Position numbers and translations under genes: made by a program | DNA from: Komagataeibacter sp. FNDCF1 | Lineage (GTDB): Bacteria > Pseudomonadota > Alphaproteobacteria > Acetobacterales > Acetobacteraceae | NCBI RefSeq assembly: GCF_021295335.1 | Contig: NZ_JAIWOT010000001.1 | Span: 313,001-377,000 of the forward strand | DNA: 64,000 bases | Reading direction: 5' to 3' | Part shown: positions 44,318 through 51,223 of the stretch, piece after piece | Layout of the letters: every line of letters begins with the position of its first letter | How positions within the stretch are numbered: the stretch's first letter is position 1 | The notes under the pieces: generated by a model | Told to the model about the DNA's origin: nothing | The model's input: only the letters and a program-made list of their open reading frames with translations | Databases searched by the model: none

Positions 44318-45192
44318 GCCACAGGTTCCTCGACCGGCGCTGCCGCTATTTCTTCGGCCTGCTGGCGTTCAGCCTGCTCGACTTCGCCCATGCGCTCGCC
44401 AAGCATTTCCTGAACGCGCTCGATTGTTTCTGGCGCGATGGGGCGACCGGCCGCCTCGGCCTTTTCGATCGTGGCTGTCCATTTCTTCCAGAGGGCGTCT
44501 ACACATGCGATATTGCGGCAGTCGGCCAGCTTGCTTTCGAAATAAGCGATATGATTGAACGGCCGCTGCTCGACTTGGCGAGTATGGGGCGTGAGGTCTA
44601 TTGTCTCGCCAGAAAAGTCCTTCCCAGACATTTCATCATCGGTATTGGTCCCGCCGGTCTGTTCAGGGAAGGCCATGCGCAACGCCTGCGCTTCAGTGCA
44701 TTTCGCAAGCTGTCCATATGCGCGCTTTTTCCACATAGCATTTGGTGCCTGCGTGTCACGCTTGGCGGTGGCATAGTTTTCCAGCCAGAACTCTTTCGCC
44801 GTGAACTCGCATATCTTGCCATGCACAAGACGGCGTACCGTCACCCGACACCAGGACGGAAACGTCACTTCTGTGCCGCCGAGGGTGACTGTCTTATCGG
44901 GACCGAACTCCGGCTCGGACTTTCCCACATATTCCCCTGTGCGGGCAGCTTCCGTGCGGTATAGGGCAATTCCGGGCATGATCACATCGACCATGCGCCC
45001 GGCATCCTTGTTCCAGATGGGGACAATGTGGACTGGCTTCTTCATCACATCCAGACCGGCGGCCCGGCAGTAACCCATTACCATCATTACGGACGCATCG
45101 GCCGCGCCGGGGTAAAGGCTATTCTTGAGAACATCTATCAGTTCATGTTCAGTGACCTGAGTGCCGTTCTGCATGGTTACAACTGCGTTCAT
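44314..45192 (-). CDS. RecT/Bet-type single-strand annealing protein
   Basis: 292 residues matching the phage Bet/RecT family: opening TEHELIDVLKNSLYPGA, then MVMGYCRAAGLDVMKKPVHIVPIWN, WCRVTVRR, the MWKKRAYGQLAKCTEAQALR helix and the acidic tail. It anneals complementary single strands during phage recombination. No partner exonuclease (YqaJ/Exo) is found among the neighbours; one of the small unknown genes or a host nuclease may substitute. ATGA overlap with the gene downstream. Confidence 0.87.
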   Translation of the reverse strand: MNAVVTMQNGTQVTEHELIDVLKNSLYPGAADASVMMVMGYCRAAGLDVMKKPVHIVPIWNKDAGRMVDVIMPGIALYRTEAARTGEYVGKSEPEFGPDKTVTLGGTEVTFPSWCRVTVRRLVHGKICEFTAKEFWLENYATAKRDTQAPNAMWKKRAYGQLAKCTEAQALRMAFPEQTGGTNTDDEMSGKDFSGETIDLTPHTRQVEQRPFNHIAYFESKLADCRNIACVDALWKKWTATIEKAEAAGRPIAPETIERVQEMLGERMGEVEQAERQQAEEIAAAPVEEPVA

Positions 45193-45656
45193 GCTGCAAT
45201 TCCTTTCTTGCCACGGATCACGAGGCGCATTGCGCCGCCGTTGCTCAACGTGGCTCCGTCAATTCTTTCGCCCTTCTTGAGGGCCTTGGTCAGTTCGGTG
45301 CGGTTCAGCTTGTCCGGCTGCGGCTCGAACAGGTCAGGGCGCGCGGCGCGCAGGGCCTTTTCATCCGTCACAGTTGTGGTCTGGGGCGACGCGGCCAGAC
45401 TTCCAGTGAAGTGCTCGCTCTCGAAAGCAAGGACGCCAGCTTCTTCCATCTCCCCAACAAGGGCGCGCCGGAGCGCCTTGGCCTGCGCCTCACTCTCCTT
45501 CGACCACAGTTCTAGCATGGCGATCTGCTCAAGCGCGATCTGGTCCATATTGGCGTCGGGCGCTTTGGAAGCGACACGCGAGGCATTGAAAGCCTTGATT
45601 GCCGGAGCGACCTGTTCGACGTAGATCCGGTCCATGACCTTTGCGAGATCGGACAT
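45189..45656 (-). CDS. Phage recombination-module protein (host-nuclease-inhibitor/Gp157-like position)
   Basis: 155 residues from ATG 45656, which shares one base with the upstream stop (TGATG). Helix-rich with an AQAKALRRALVGEMEEAG stretch and a basic C-terminus. By position before recT it may be an annealing-partner or nuclease-inhibiting protein, but no motif proves it. Confidence 0.5.
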   Translation of the reverse strand: MSDLAKVMDRIYVEQVAPAIKAFNASRVASKAPDANMDQIALEQIAMLELWSKESEAQAKALRRALVGEMEEAGVLAFESEHFTGSLAASPQTTTVTDEKALRAARPDLFEPQPDKLNRTELTKALKKGERIDGATLSNGGAMRLVIRGKKGIAA

Positions 45657-45829
45657 CACACACGCCCCTCACCAAACGGCACCCGCTGGCCGTCCGGCAG
45701 CCACACGGCGTTGTAATCAGGGAACGGCCACGCGGGGATTTCCAGATCGTCGCGCACGCGACTGTCCCAGTTCCCGCCGTACTGTTCATTCAGGCTGCTT
45801 ACCAAAGCCCGGCGTTGTTCGTATGTCAC
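45656..45829 (-). CDS. 57-residue phage protein
   Basis: GTG 45829 overlaps the preceding stop (GTGA). The product opens VTYEQRRALVSSLNEQYG and is rich in W/P (IPAWPFPDYNAVWLPDGQR). Not recognised; supported by overlaps at both ends. Confidence 0.5.
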   Translation of the reverse strand: MTYEQRRALVSSLNEQYGGNWDSRVRDDLEIPAWPFPDYNAVWLPDGQRVPFGEGRV

Positions 45830-45906
45830 AGCCCGCGCCTCCCAGTATGGTTCTGCATCACGCGCCGGTTGATCCGCACGCGCTGGTGTTCGGTCAGGAG
45901 GGGCAT
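45826..45906 (-). CDS. 26-residue ORF in the leftward operon
   Basis: ATG 45906 shares its A with the preceding TGA and its TGA overlaps the next GTG. The peptide is basic (MPLLTEHQRVRINRRVMQNH). It is small enough to be fortuitous; coupling at both ends is the only support. Confidence 0.3.
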   Translation of the reverse strand: MPLLTEHQRVRINRRVMQNHTGRRGL

Positions 45907-46070
45907 CATGTGCGTGACTCCACGTCAGCGGTCACAACCATGATGATTTGCGGGTTGTGTCCGGGTGGGCAGGGACGAAACTTGCCGTCCTTCGGGACGC
46001 AGCGCAGTACTTCGCCGCGATCATCAAGGCTGATGATGAAGCGACGGGGATCGGGTGCGTTCGGGATCAT
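45906..46070 (-). CDS. 54-residue phage protein
   Basis: ATG 46070 overlaps the upstream stop as ATGA. The product opens MIPNAPDPRRFIISLDDRGE and has a C-terminal IIMVVTADVES; one Cys pair (CVPKD...CPPG) is present. No domain recognised. Confidence 0.5.
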   Translation of the reverse strand: MIPNAPDPRRFIISLDDRGEVLRCVPKDGKFRPCPPGHNPQIIMVVTADVESRT

Positions 46071-46414
46071 GCCACGCACTCCATCCGTGCATCCCGACGC
46101 ATATCAGCCTGGTCAAGGGCGGCATTCGACCGTTCCTCAGCCTCAATGCTCTCAACCGTTTCCGGGAAATCCTTGATGGCCTTAGACACCATGACGATTT
46201 CATCATCCAGCGCCCCGCCATACTTGCCGCCGGTCATGTCGCTGACATCGTGGAAGCGGTCATCAATCCATCGCGCCTGATCGCGCAGAGTAATCAGCGA
46301 TGCACGATATTCACACAGGCGCTGGTATTCGTCCTCGGCCCACGCAGGCCAGTATCCGCCAATGGCACCGTCAATATCAGCCTGCGAACAACCGTCAGGA
46401 AGATTACTGCACAT
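46067..46414 (-). CDS. Acidic helical phage protein of unknown function
   Basis: 115 residues from ATG 46414 with a GAGAGGAA ribosome site; a TTG two codons earlier is not preferred. Helical with a long ITLRDQARWIDDRFHDVSD segment and a C-terminal charged stretch. It restarts the overlapping chain after an 82-bp gap. Confidence 0.6.
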   Translation of the reverse strand: MCSNLPDGCSQADIDGAIGGYWPAWAEDEYQRLCEYRASLITLRDQARWIDDRFHDVSDMTGGKYGGALDDEIVMVSKAIKDFPETVESIEAEERSNAALDQADMRRDARMECVA

Positions 46415-46496
46415 AATCAATTCCTCTCATTACTTGAAAAATACTCGGCCAACTCGGCCAGACTGCCGGGACCGCAATCCCGGTGGCCTGGGCGTG

Positions 46497-46607
46497 TCAG
46501 GGCATTGCAATAATGGTGAAGGCCCAGAACATGACACCCAGAAGCATGGCGCCGAGCAGGGCCATGCCGAGGAAGCGGGTTAGGTGGTTGTCGGGTAGGG
46601 GAGGCAT
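46497..46607 (-). CDS. 36-residue single-span membrane protein
   Basis: ATG 46607 shares a base with the TAA of the repeat-protein gene (TAATG). After a polar start (MPPLPDNHLTRF) one hydrophobic segment (LGMALLGAMLLGVMFWAFTI) spans the membrane. The position within the early operon argues against a holin; superinfection exclusion is one possibility. Confidence 0.5.
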   Translation of the reverse strand: MPPLPDNHLTRFLGMALLGAMLLGVMFWAFTIIAMP

Positions 46608-47356
46608 TACTGCCTCACCACTTTGCCGTTCTTTATGGAGTAGAGAACACCAGCTTCAATGCCGTCTTCGCCTTCGTAGATATTGATGAAGCGATTGCGA
46701 GTACCATCATGCCAAACCAAAGATGCCGCACCGCCTTTGCCCAAGCTGACCGAACCGCGCCGCCCCGAAAATGCGACGGTAACATTCTCTCCGGAGCATA
46801 CGATCCGCGCGTCGTCGCCAGAGGAACCGATCCGCGCGCCGTCGCCAGAGGAACCGATCCGCGCGTCGTCGCCAGAGGAACCGATCTGAGCGCCGTAGCC
46901 AGAGGAACCGATCTGAGCGCCGTAGCCAGAGGAACCGATCCGCGCGTCGTCGCCAGAGGAACCGATCCGCGCGCCGTCGCCAGAGGAACCGATCTGAGCG
47001 CCGTAGCCAGAGGAACCGATCCGCGCGTCGTCGCCAGAGGAACCGATCCGCGCGCCGTAGCTCTCGTCAACATCAACGCCTTCGGTTGCGGCAACGATTA
47101 AACGAACGTCGCTTTTGATGAAATCGGCATTGATGTTCTTCACATCGAATGCCTTGTCGGCCAGCCAGCGCGCATCACCGTAACGCTTGTCAGCATAAAG
47201 GCTATTCATGACCTCGCCATACGCGCCGCCCTGGGGAAACTTCTCGCGAAACCAGTCGCGTCCATCGGAGCAAGCGCCCCATTCTCTGATCTTCAGGAGG
47301 GTAATCTGTGCGGGGTTATTTTCGGGAGCATCCGCCTGCTCGATCTGTGCATTCAT
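46607..47356 (-). CDS. Phage protein with tandem nine-residue repeats (probable beta-solenoid)
   Basis: 249 residues from ATG 47356 with GGAGGG upstream. Residues 1-100 form an ordinary domain (REWGACSDGRDWFREKFPQG, YGDARWLADKAFDV). Residues 101-181 are nine near-identical units of the form G/D-A-R/Q-I-G-S-S-G-D/Y, then three degenerate units, then a capping C-terminus. The regular small/hydrophobic pattern suggests a short-pitch beta-solenoid. Similar iterated IATSG/IGSSG repeats occur in other phage proteins of unknown role. The start at 47,404 is rejected because it has no ribosome site and overlaps the upstream gene. Confidence 0.7.
   Translation of the reverse strand: MNAQIEQADAPENNPAQITLLKIREWGACSDGRDWFREKFPQGGAYGEVMNSLYADKRYGDARWLADKAFDVKNINADFIKSDVRLIVAATEGVDVDESYGARIGSSGDDARIGSSGYGAQIGSSGDGARIGSSGDDARIGSSGYGAQIGSSGYGAQIGSSGDDARIGSSGDGARIGSSGDDARIVCSGENVTVAFSGRRGSVSLGKGGAASLVWHDGTRNRFINIYEGEDGIEAGVLYSIKNGKVVRQ
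46814..47056 (-). repeat. Nine tandem 27-bp repeats encoding the nine-residue units
   Basis: Nine in-frame 27-bp units, differing mostly at the codons for D/Y/G and R/Q. They mix two or three unit types (e.g. CGCGTCGTCGCC and TGAGCGCCGTAGCC variants), which suggests recent unit duplication by slippage or unequal exchange. Confidence 0.9.
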
Positions 47357-47360
47357 AATC

Positions 47361-47504
47361 TCAGCCCTCCACAACCATATCAACAGGAGGGGCAGGAATT
47401 GCATGCGTTACATCCGCGCACGCAGGCTCATAAATAGCAAAACCGTCCGCATCGACTGATACGCGATATTCAACGTTGCCGTGTTTTTCGATCGTGTGAG
47501 GCAC
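47361..47504 (-). CDS. 47-residue phage protein
   Basis: GTG 47504 with GGAG 7-10 bases upstream. The product opens VPHTIEKHGNVEYRVSVDAD and ends in a Pro/Val-rich tail (IPAPPVDMVVEG). Its ribosome site lies in an 18-bp sequence also found before the next upstream gene. It ends 4 bp before the repeat-protein ATG. Confidence 0.5.
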   Translation of the reverse strand: MPHTIEKHGNVEYRVSVDADGFAIYEPACADVTHAIPAPPVDMVVEG

Positions 47505-47531
47505 TGCCCATCTCCGTGTTGGTATGTTTTT

Positions 47532-47765
47532 TCAGATCATCCGAGTGCGGTGAAAGTCTTTGCTTTCAAAAGCGGCGATGGCGTCGGTAGCCGACTTGAA
47601 CCCAAACCCCGAACGAGGGTTCGGGTGGCCAGCGCGCTCTTTCTGTTCGTCAACAACGGTGATGGTGCCGTTCGCGGCATATTCGAGGCGAAACGTCTGA
47701 AGGACGCGCATCCGCACATCCATGTCGCCACCGCTGCGCGTGAAGTTGATTTCGTTGAGTGTCAT
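47532..47765 (-). CDS. First gene of the leftward early operon, unknown function
   Basis: 77 residues from ATG 47765 with GGAGATGGGCC before it; the track start at 47,804 is in the promoter. The product opens MTLNEINFTRSGGDMDVRMR and looks like a small alpha/beta protein with SATDAIAAFESKDFH at its end. Directly downstream of the proposed PL promoter. Confidence 0.6.
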   Translation of the reverse strand: MTLNEINFTRSGGDMDVRMRVLQTFRLEYAANGTITVVDEQKERAGHPNPRSGFGFKSATDAIAAFESKDFHRTRMI

Positions 47766-47793
47766 GGCCCATCTCCGTGTTGGTGATGGGGTG

Positions 47794-47823
47794 AGTATAA
47801 GCATGGTGTTGTGATTATCGCAA
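47794..47823 (-). promoter_or_regulatory. Candidate leftward early promoter (PL) with operator half-site
   Basis: Minus strand TTGCGA (47818-47823), 18-bp spacer, TATACT (47794-47799). The -35 overlaps CGCAATA (47819-47825), the same half-site found in the repressor/cro operators, so repression by the CI-like protein is expected. Confidence 0.6.
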
Positions 47824-47911
47824 TACGTAAATTACGAAAAACGCAACTCCTTAAAGGTGGACCATTCAGCCGGAAAGGAACACAATAAGAACATAAGGGA
47901 GAGGAATTGCC

Positions 47912-48004
47912 ATGCATGCGACTCAGGCTGAAACCTACCTGTTCCAGACTTACAGGCTGGAGGGGAGGCGGACGCTCAATATCCATGGCCAGCAGAACTG
48001 CTAA
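47912..48004 (+). CDS. 30-residue ORF rightward of PL
   Basis: ATG 47912 is preceded by GGGAGAGG at good spacing. The peptide opens MHATQAETYLFQTYRLEGRR. Unknown; the ribosome site is the main support. Confidence 0.4.
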   Translation: MHATQAETYLFQTYRLEGRRTLNIHGQQNC

Positions 48005-48030
48005 CCTGCCGTTCTCGACAAGAGGCGATG

Positions 48031-48147
48031 ATGCGATTTTATCAGGTCAGATCCGGCCTGACAGAGGATGTAGGCGCAAGCGTGTTCCGGATTTATCTGG
48101 GATCCGATGGCGCGCCAAGGGGCGAAACGCTGGATGAAACCGGATAG
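48031..48147 (+). CDS. 38-residue ORF
   Basis: Two ATGs (48028, 48031) follow AGAGG. The product opens MRFYQVRSGLTEDVGASVFR, a strand-helix-strand pattern. It ends before the repressor terminator hairpin. Unknown. Confidence 0.4.
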   Translation: MRFYQVRSGLTEDVGASVFRIYLGSDGAPRGETLDETG

Positions 48148-48172
48148 GTGACTGCGGCGATGGCATGAAAAA

Positions 48173-48188
48173 CCCCGCCGGAGCGGGG
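48173..48188 (-). terminator. Rho-independent terminator of the repressor gene
   Basis: CCCCGC (48173-48178) and GCGGGG (48183-48188) pair around CGGA; on the minus strand the stem is followed by TTTTT. It is 11 bp past the repressor stop codon and also faces the two small rightward ORFs. Confidence 0.8.
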
Positions 48189-48198
48189 ATGTCGTGGC

Positions 48199-48831
48199 CT
48201 ACCACTTTTTGGGAATATGAAAGTCAACGGGCGATAGCCACTCAATGGGAGGATCATATAGTGGCTTGACAGACGGGTTCACGGAAAAAAGGGCGAATGT
48301 CCCATTTGGTCCTTCTGCTAACGACTTAATTACCGTTTGACCGTCCCCCAGTCTGGCCACTACGTCCCGGCCAAGAAAGTTGTCCCATCCGTCGGGAGCA
48401 TCCGGCGGCTGGATGCCTATGATTTCGCCAGGCGTATATCGCGGAAGCATGGATTCTCCACGCACCCGCAGAAGCAGGCCCGGATAATTGAAGAATGGCA
48501 CTTCAACCATCTCCAATTCGTCTGTGCAGTCGCCGTCGATAAATAGCACTACACGGTCGGCAGCCCCCACATATCCAGAAATCGGCATTTTCTCGGCGGA
48601 TCGCTCACTCATGCCAAGTGCCCTCTTAATTTCGGCAGGAGAGCGCTTCAGTATTTCTGCGAATTTCTCTATCTCATCCGCCTGTAGCCGACGTATGCCC
48701 TTCAAGACATTCGTGAGCTTTGGGCCATCCAGATCTACCTCAGACGCAAAACTGGCCTGGCTTCGGAAGCCAGCCAAGGCAATAGCGTCCTTGAACCATT
48801 TCTTATCGATACCGCTTTTCATGTTTGGCAT
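48199..48831 (-). CDS. CI/LexA-like phage repressor (S24 peptidase family)
   Basis: 210 residues. An N-terminal helix-turn-helix (about 24-50, SQASFASEVDLDGPKLTNVL) precedes a C-terminal S24 domain with Ser127 in GESMLPRY and Lys169 in QTVIKSLAEG. The candidate autocleavage region is SGYVGAAD (85-92). It should repress the PL and PR promoters and be inactivated by RecA-stimulated self-cleavage, so the prophage is probably SOS-inducible. A second in-frame ATG is at 48822. Divergent from the Cro-like gene across operator sites. Confidence 0.88.
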   Translation of the reverse strand: MPNMKSGIDKKWFKDAIALAGFRSQASFASEVDLDGPKLTNVLKGIRRLQADEIEKFAEILKRSPAEIKRALGMSERSAEKMPISGYVGAADRVVLFIDGDCTDELEMVEVPFFNYPGLLLRVRGESMLPRYTPGEIIGIQPPDAPDGWDNFLGRDVVARLGDGQTVIKSLAEGPNGTFALFSVNPSVKPLYDPPIEWLSPVDFHIPKKW

Positions 48832-48863
48832 TTTACCGCCGTAAGTTGCCTTCGTCCGTTGCG

Positions 48864-48908
48864 TATTGCGTTATTCGCAATATTTCCTATTGCGCTATGT
48901 CTTGCGAA
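48864..48908. promoter_or_regulatory. Immunity operators between repressor and cro
   Basis: TATTGCG (48864-48870) and CGCAATA (48876-48882) form a 7-5-7 inverted repeat. A second TATTGCG (48888-48894) and a TTGCGAA (48902-48908) follow, making at least two operator-like sites. The same half-site recurs at PL (47819-47825). No exact sigma-70 pair is called here. Confidence 0.65.
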
Positions 48909-48925
48909 TACCGTAATGTCTATTC

Positions 48926-49183
48926 ATGACGCATCGCAGCATTTCAGATGCCGACAACGTAGCGGCATCAGTCGTGAACGCCTTTGGTGGCTTGACGAAA
49001 GCTACCAAGGCTTTGGGGCACCGAACGCACAGCACAATTTATAGCTGGGTCAGGAAGGGGCGCATCCCCCATTGGAGGCACGCTGAAATCGTAGAGGCCG
49101 CGGATAGAGAAGGCGTGCAAATACCTCACGACCTATTCCGCGGCGTGACGGTCGTGCGGCCTGAAGGGGAGGGTGTGCGATGA
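48926..49183 (+). CDS. Cro-like helix-turn-helix regulator
   Basis: 85 residues from ATG 48926. The HTH is FGGLTKATKALGHRTHSTIY, with WVRKGRIPHWRHAEI after it, typical of YdaS/Cro-type proteins. It is the first rightward gene opposite the repressor and would favour lytic growth by blocking repressor synthesis. It overlaps the antirepressor gene by 4 bp. Confidence 0.8.
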   Translation: MTHRSISDADNVAASVVNAFGGLTKATKALGHRTHSTIYSWVRKGRIPHWRHAEIVEAADREGVQIPHDLFRGVTVVRPEGEGVR

Positions 49184-49977
49184 CCGCCCAGATCATCCCC
49201 TTCAAGATTGAGCGCCATCAGGACGGAGAACTTCGCATCAGCGATGAAGAGCTTGCGGCCAAGCTCGAGTACGAAGACATTCGCGTCTTTCGTCGCCTGA
49301 TTAAAAAACATGAAGACAATATCTCCCAACTTGGCGATGTGTTTTCAAAACTCATCGCTCCTGTAGGCGGTGGCCGGGCGGCAAGGGTATATCACCTGAC
49401 CGAACAGCAGGCCGTATTCATGGTCAGCCGGTCCGATAAACCGGCAGCGACCATGATCATGATTGGTGTTTCGCGCGCGTTTGTTGATATGCGGCGCAAA
49501 ACACAGCGTGAGATGCCGCTTCCCGAGTTCTTCCGCCTGAGCCTGATCAATGACCAGGTGCGACAGTGGCAGCGTGAATACCCTGATGGGTTCTTTGTTG
49601 ATCTGCACCGCGTGCTTGGCCTTGAGCGACCGGCCATCGGAAATCATTCCAACTGCGCCCATTTCATCAATCGCTACATCTACAAGTTCCTGTTTGGCGA
49701 GTTGGGCCTGACAGCAATACGCGATGCCAACCCAGCAGATGAAGAGCATATCCGCGCACACAAGCACCATCAGGTGCTCAAGGAAAAACATATGCCAGTC
49801 CTGCGCCAGCATATCGACAAGGTGGCTACCATCCTGTCATGCGCCATTTCCCTGCGTCAGTTTGATGACCTGTTCAATCGGCGTTTTCCTTCCGTCAATA
49901 CTCAGATCGGATTCATGTTCGGCGAAATGCCGGTAATGGCTTCCCGTCCCGTAATTGAAGGGAAGGTGATGCGGTGA
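49180..49977 (+). CDS. Phage antirepressor-like protein (Rha/P63C type)
   Basis: 265 residues. The N-terminal half resembles Rha/ORF6N-type regulator domains (KLEYEDIRVFRRLIKKHEDN, ARVYHLTEQQAVFMVSRSD), and the C-terminal half resembles the P63C domain (QWQREYPDGFFVDLHRVLGL, NRYIYKFLFGELGL). Such proteins counteract the CI repressor or alter host regulation. It is translated after cro with a 4-bp overlap. Confidence 0.75.
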   Translation: MTAQIIPFKIERHQDGELRISDEELAAKLEYEDIRVFRRLIKKHEDNISQLGDVFSKLIAPVGGGRAARVYHLTEQQAVFMVSRSDKPAATMIMIGVSRAFVDMRRKTQREMPLPEFFRLSLINDQVRQWQREYPDGFFVDLHRVLGLERPAIGNHSNCAHFINRYIYKFLFGELGLTAIRDANPADEEHIRAHKHHQVLKEKHMPVLRQHIDKVATILSCAISLRQFDDLFNRRFPSVNTQIGFMFGEMPVMASRPVIEGKVMR

Positions 49978-50037
49978 GCCGCCCCAAGATGTGGTCCGAA
50001 ATAAACGCAGAGACGATCAGGGGCGGCGCAGGCGTTT

Positions 50038-50403
50038 TTATTTCAGAAACCGATGTGGCGAAAACGCGCGTGCGGCCGCCTCGGACAGAAGCGCCAACTT
50101 CGAATGGGCCGCCGCATCCAGAATTGTCTTTCGGACATGATCGAGTGAAGCATTATACCATTCTGGCCTTTCTTCTTCTGTTTGTTCTGTTCCTTTTACT
50201 TCGTCTGCCAAGCGCCAGGCATTCAGCACATCACGCTTCACAGAAGGGGGTTGATGGAAAATGAGTAAAGCAACCATGTCCACTAATCGGTTAATGATCT
50301 CGGCCTCCATTTCTATGGCAGCGTCGTATGTTTCTTTGCGCGCCATCAGTTCTTCGACCTTTGCCTCAAGATCAGAAATTCGTTTTTCCACAGGTTCCTC
50401 CAT
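50038..50403 (-). CDS. Coiled-coil phage protein on the opposite strand
   Basis: 121 residues from ATG 50403 opening MEEPVEKRISDLEAKVEELM, a clear coiled coil similar in style to SlyX-like proteins, followed by an amphipathic region with EVKGTEQTEEERPEW. It lies antisense among rightward genes. A rightward ORF over the same bases (49,974-50,264) has an unlikely polyleucine segment, so the minus frame is preferred. Confidence 0.5.
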   Translation of the reverse strand: MEEPVEKRISDLEAKVEELMARKETYDAAIEMEAEIINRLVDMVALLIFHQPPSVKRDVLNAWRLADEVKGTEQTEEERPEWYNASLDHVRKTILDAAAHSKLALLSEAAARAFSPHRFLK

Positions 50404-50490
50404 GATGGGTCTAGACAACCGCATGGTGGCACAGCGGGGCGGCAGAGTCATTGTGCCTAGCCGTCCCGCAACTGAAGGGGAGGGTCAGTA

Positions 50491-50991
50491 ATGTCCTCCC
50501 TGTTAGACCTGACAGATCAGACATTTGGCCATCTGAAAGTGATTGAGCGTGCGCCATCTCACAACACACTCGTGCGCTGGCACTGCATATGCATGAAGTG
50601 CGGCGGGAACCACGAAGCGACGACTTTTGGCCTGCGGAGAGGGCAAACCATTCAATGTGCCGACTGCCAGGGTCTGTTCAAATGGGACGACGAAAAAGAC
50701 CAGACCGTTCAGGACATGAAAGCAGAAGGAAAGTCGGAAAAAGAAATCGCCGCCGTTCTTGGCTGCAACCCCGTCACTGTTCACCGTCGGGTTGCGAAGT
50801 TGGGGATTTTGGCAAAGCGCACGAGGAAAACATTACGGTTGGATCCTGATGAAAGCCAGTTCCGCAAATACATGAACACGCCTTGCACCCGGAAATGCCT
50901 GGAATGCGGGAAAACGTTCAGCGCAAGCGGGCGCCTCAACAGGCTTTGTTTCACATGCGGCCCCATGGCGCACGGGGCCGCTTTCGTCTGA
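50491..50991 (+). CDS. Zinc-finger/helix-turn-helix phage protein
   Basis: 166 residues with two Cys clusters (WHCICMKCGGN, CADCQG and the C-terminal CLECGKTFSASGR, CFTCG) around a helix-turn-helix (KSEKEIAAVLGCNPVTVHRR). The ATG shares a base with an upstream TAA. It is probably a DNA-binding regulator in the early rightward region; target unknown. Confidence 0.7.
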   Translation: MSSLLDLTDQTFGHLKVIERAPSHNTLVRWHCICMKCGGNHEATTFGLRRGQTIQCADCQGLFKWDDEKDQTVQDMKAEGKSEKEIAAVLGCNPVTVHRRVAKLGILAKRTRKTLRLDPDESQFRKYMNTPCTRKCLECGKTFSASGRLNRLCFTCGPMAHGAAFV

Positions 50992-50995
50992 TGCC

Positions 50996-51148
50996 TCACC
51001 GCCCCGCCAGCTCCGTAGCCACGAGCGCCGCGAGGAATTGCCGTTCCTCGATGGTGGCGTTGGGATGCAGCGTGGCCCAGCACCGGGCCAGCATGCGGAG
51101 TGACTGTGCGATCGTGGGTTCGGTCAGTGGAATTGACCGGGCTTCCAT
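50996..51148 (-). CDS. Possible 50-residue leftward ORF
   Basis: ATG 51148 to TGA 50996; opens MEARSIPLTEPTIAQSLRML and ends FLAALVATELAGR, a plausible small helical protein. The frame stays open upstream without a clear start. It is antisense to the rightward transcription, so support is weak. Confidence 0.35.
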   Translation of the reverse strand: MEARSIPLTEPTIAQSLRMLARCWATLHPNATIEERQFLAALVATELAGR

Positions 51149-51223
51149 GTCGTATGCGTGGGGTTCCTCCAACAAGTGTTTCTCCAGTTCCGTGTCTCGC
51201 AGGACGGAATATGGGGAAATTTC

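Noticed and set aside
46814-47056. Regularly spaced repeats that could suggest a CRISPR array
   Set aside because: Units are contiguous 27-bp in-frame repeats without unique spacers and encode a nine-residue protein repeat.
49974-50264. Rightward 96-codon ORF after the antirepressor
   Set aside because: It contains an odd polyleucine run antisense to a plausible coiled-coil gene; its GTGA coupling is noted but insufficient.
50404-50491. Short rightward ORF ending in TAATG before the zinc-finger gene
   Set aside because: No good ribosome site and it overlaps the start region of the leftward gene; may only provide the TAATG overlap by chance.
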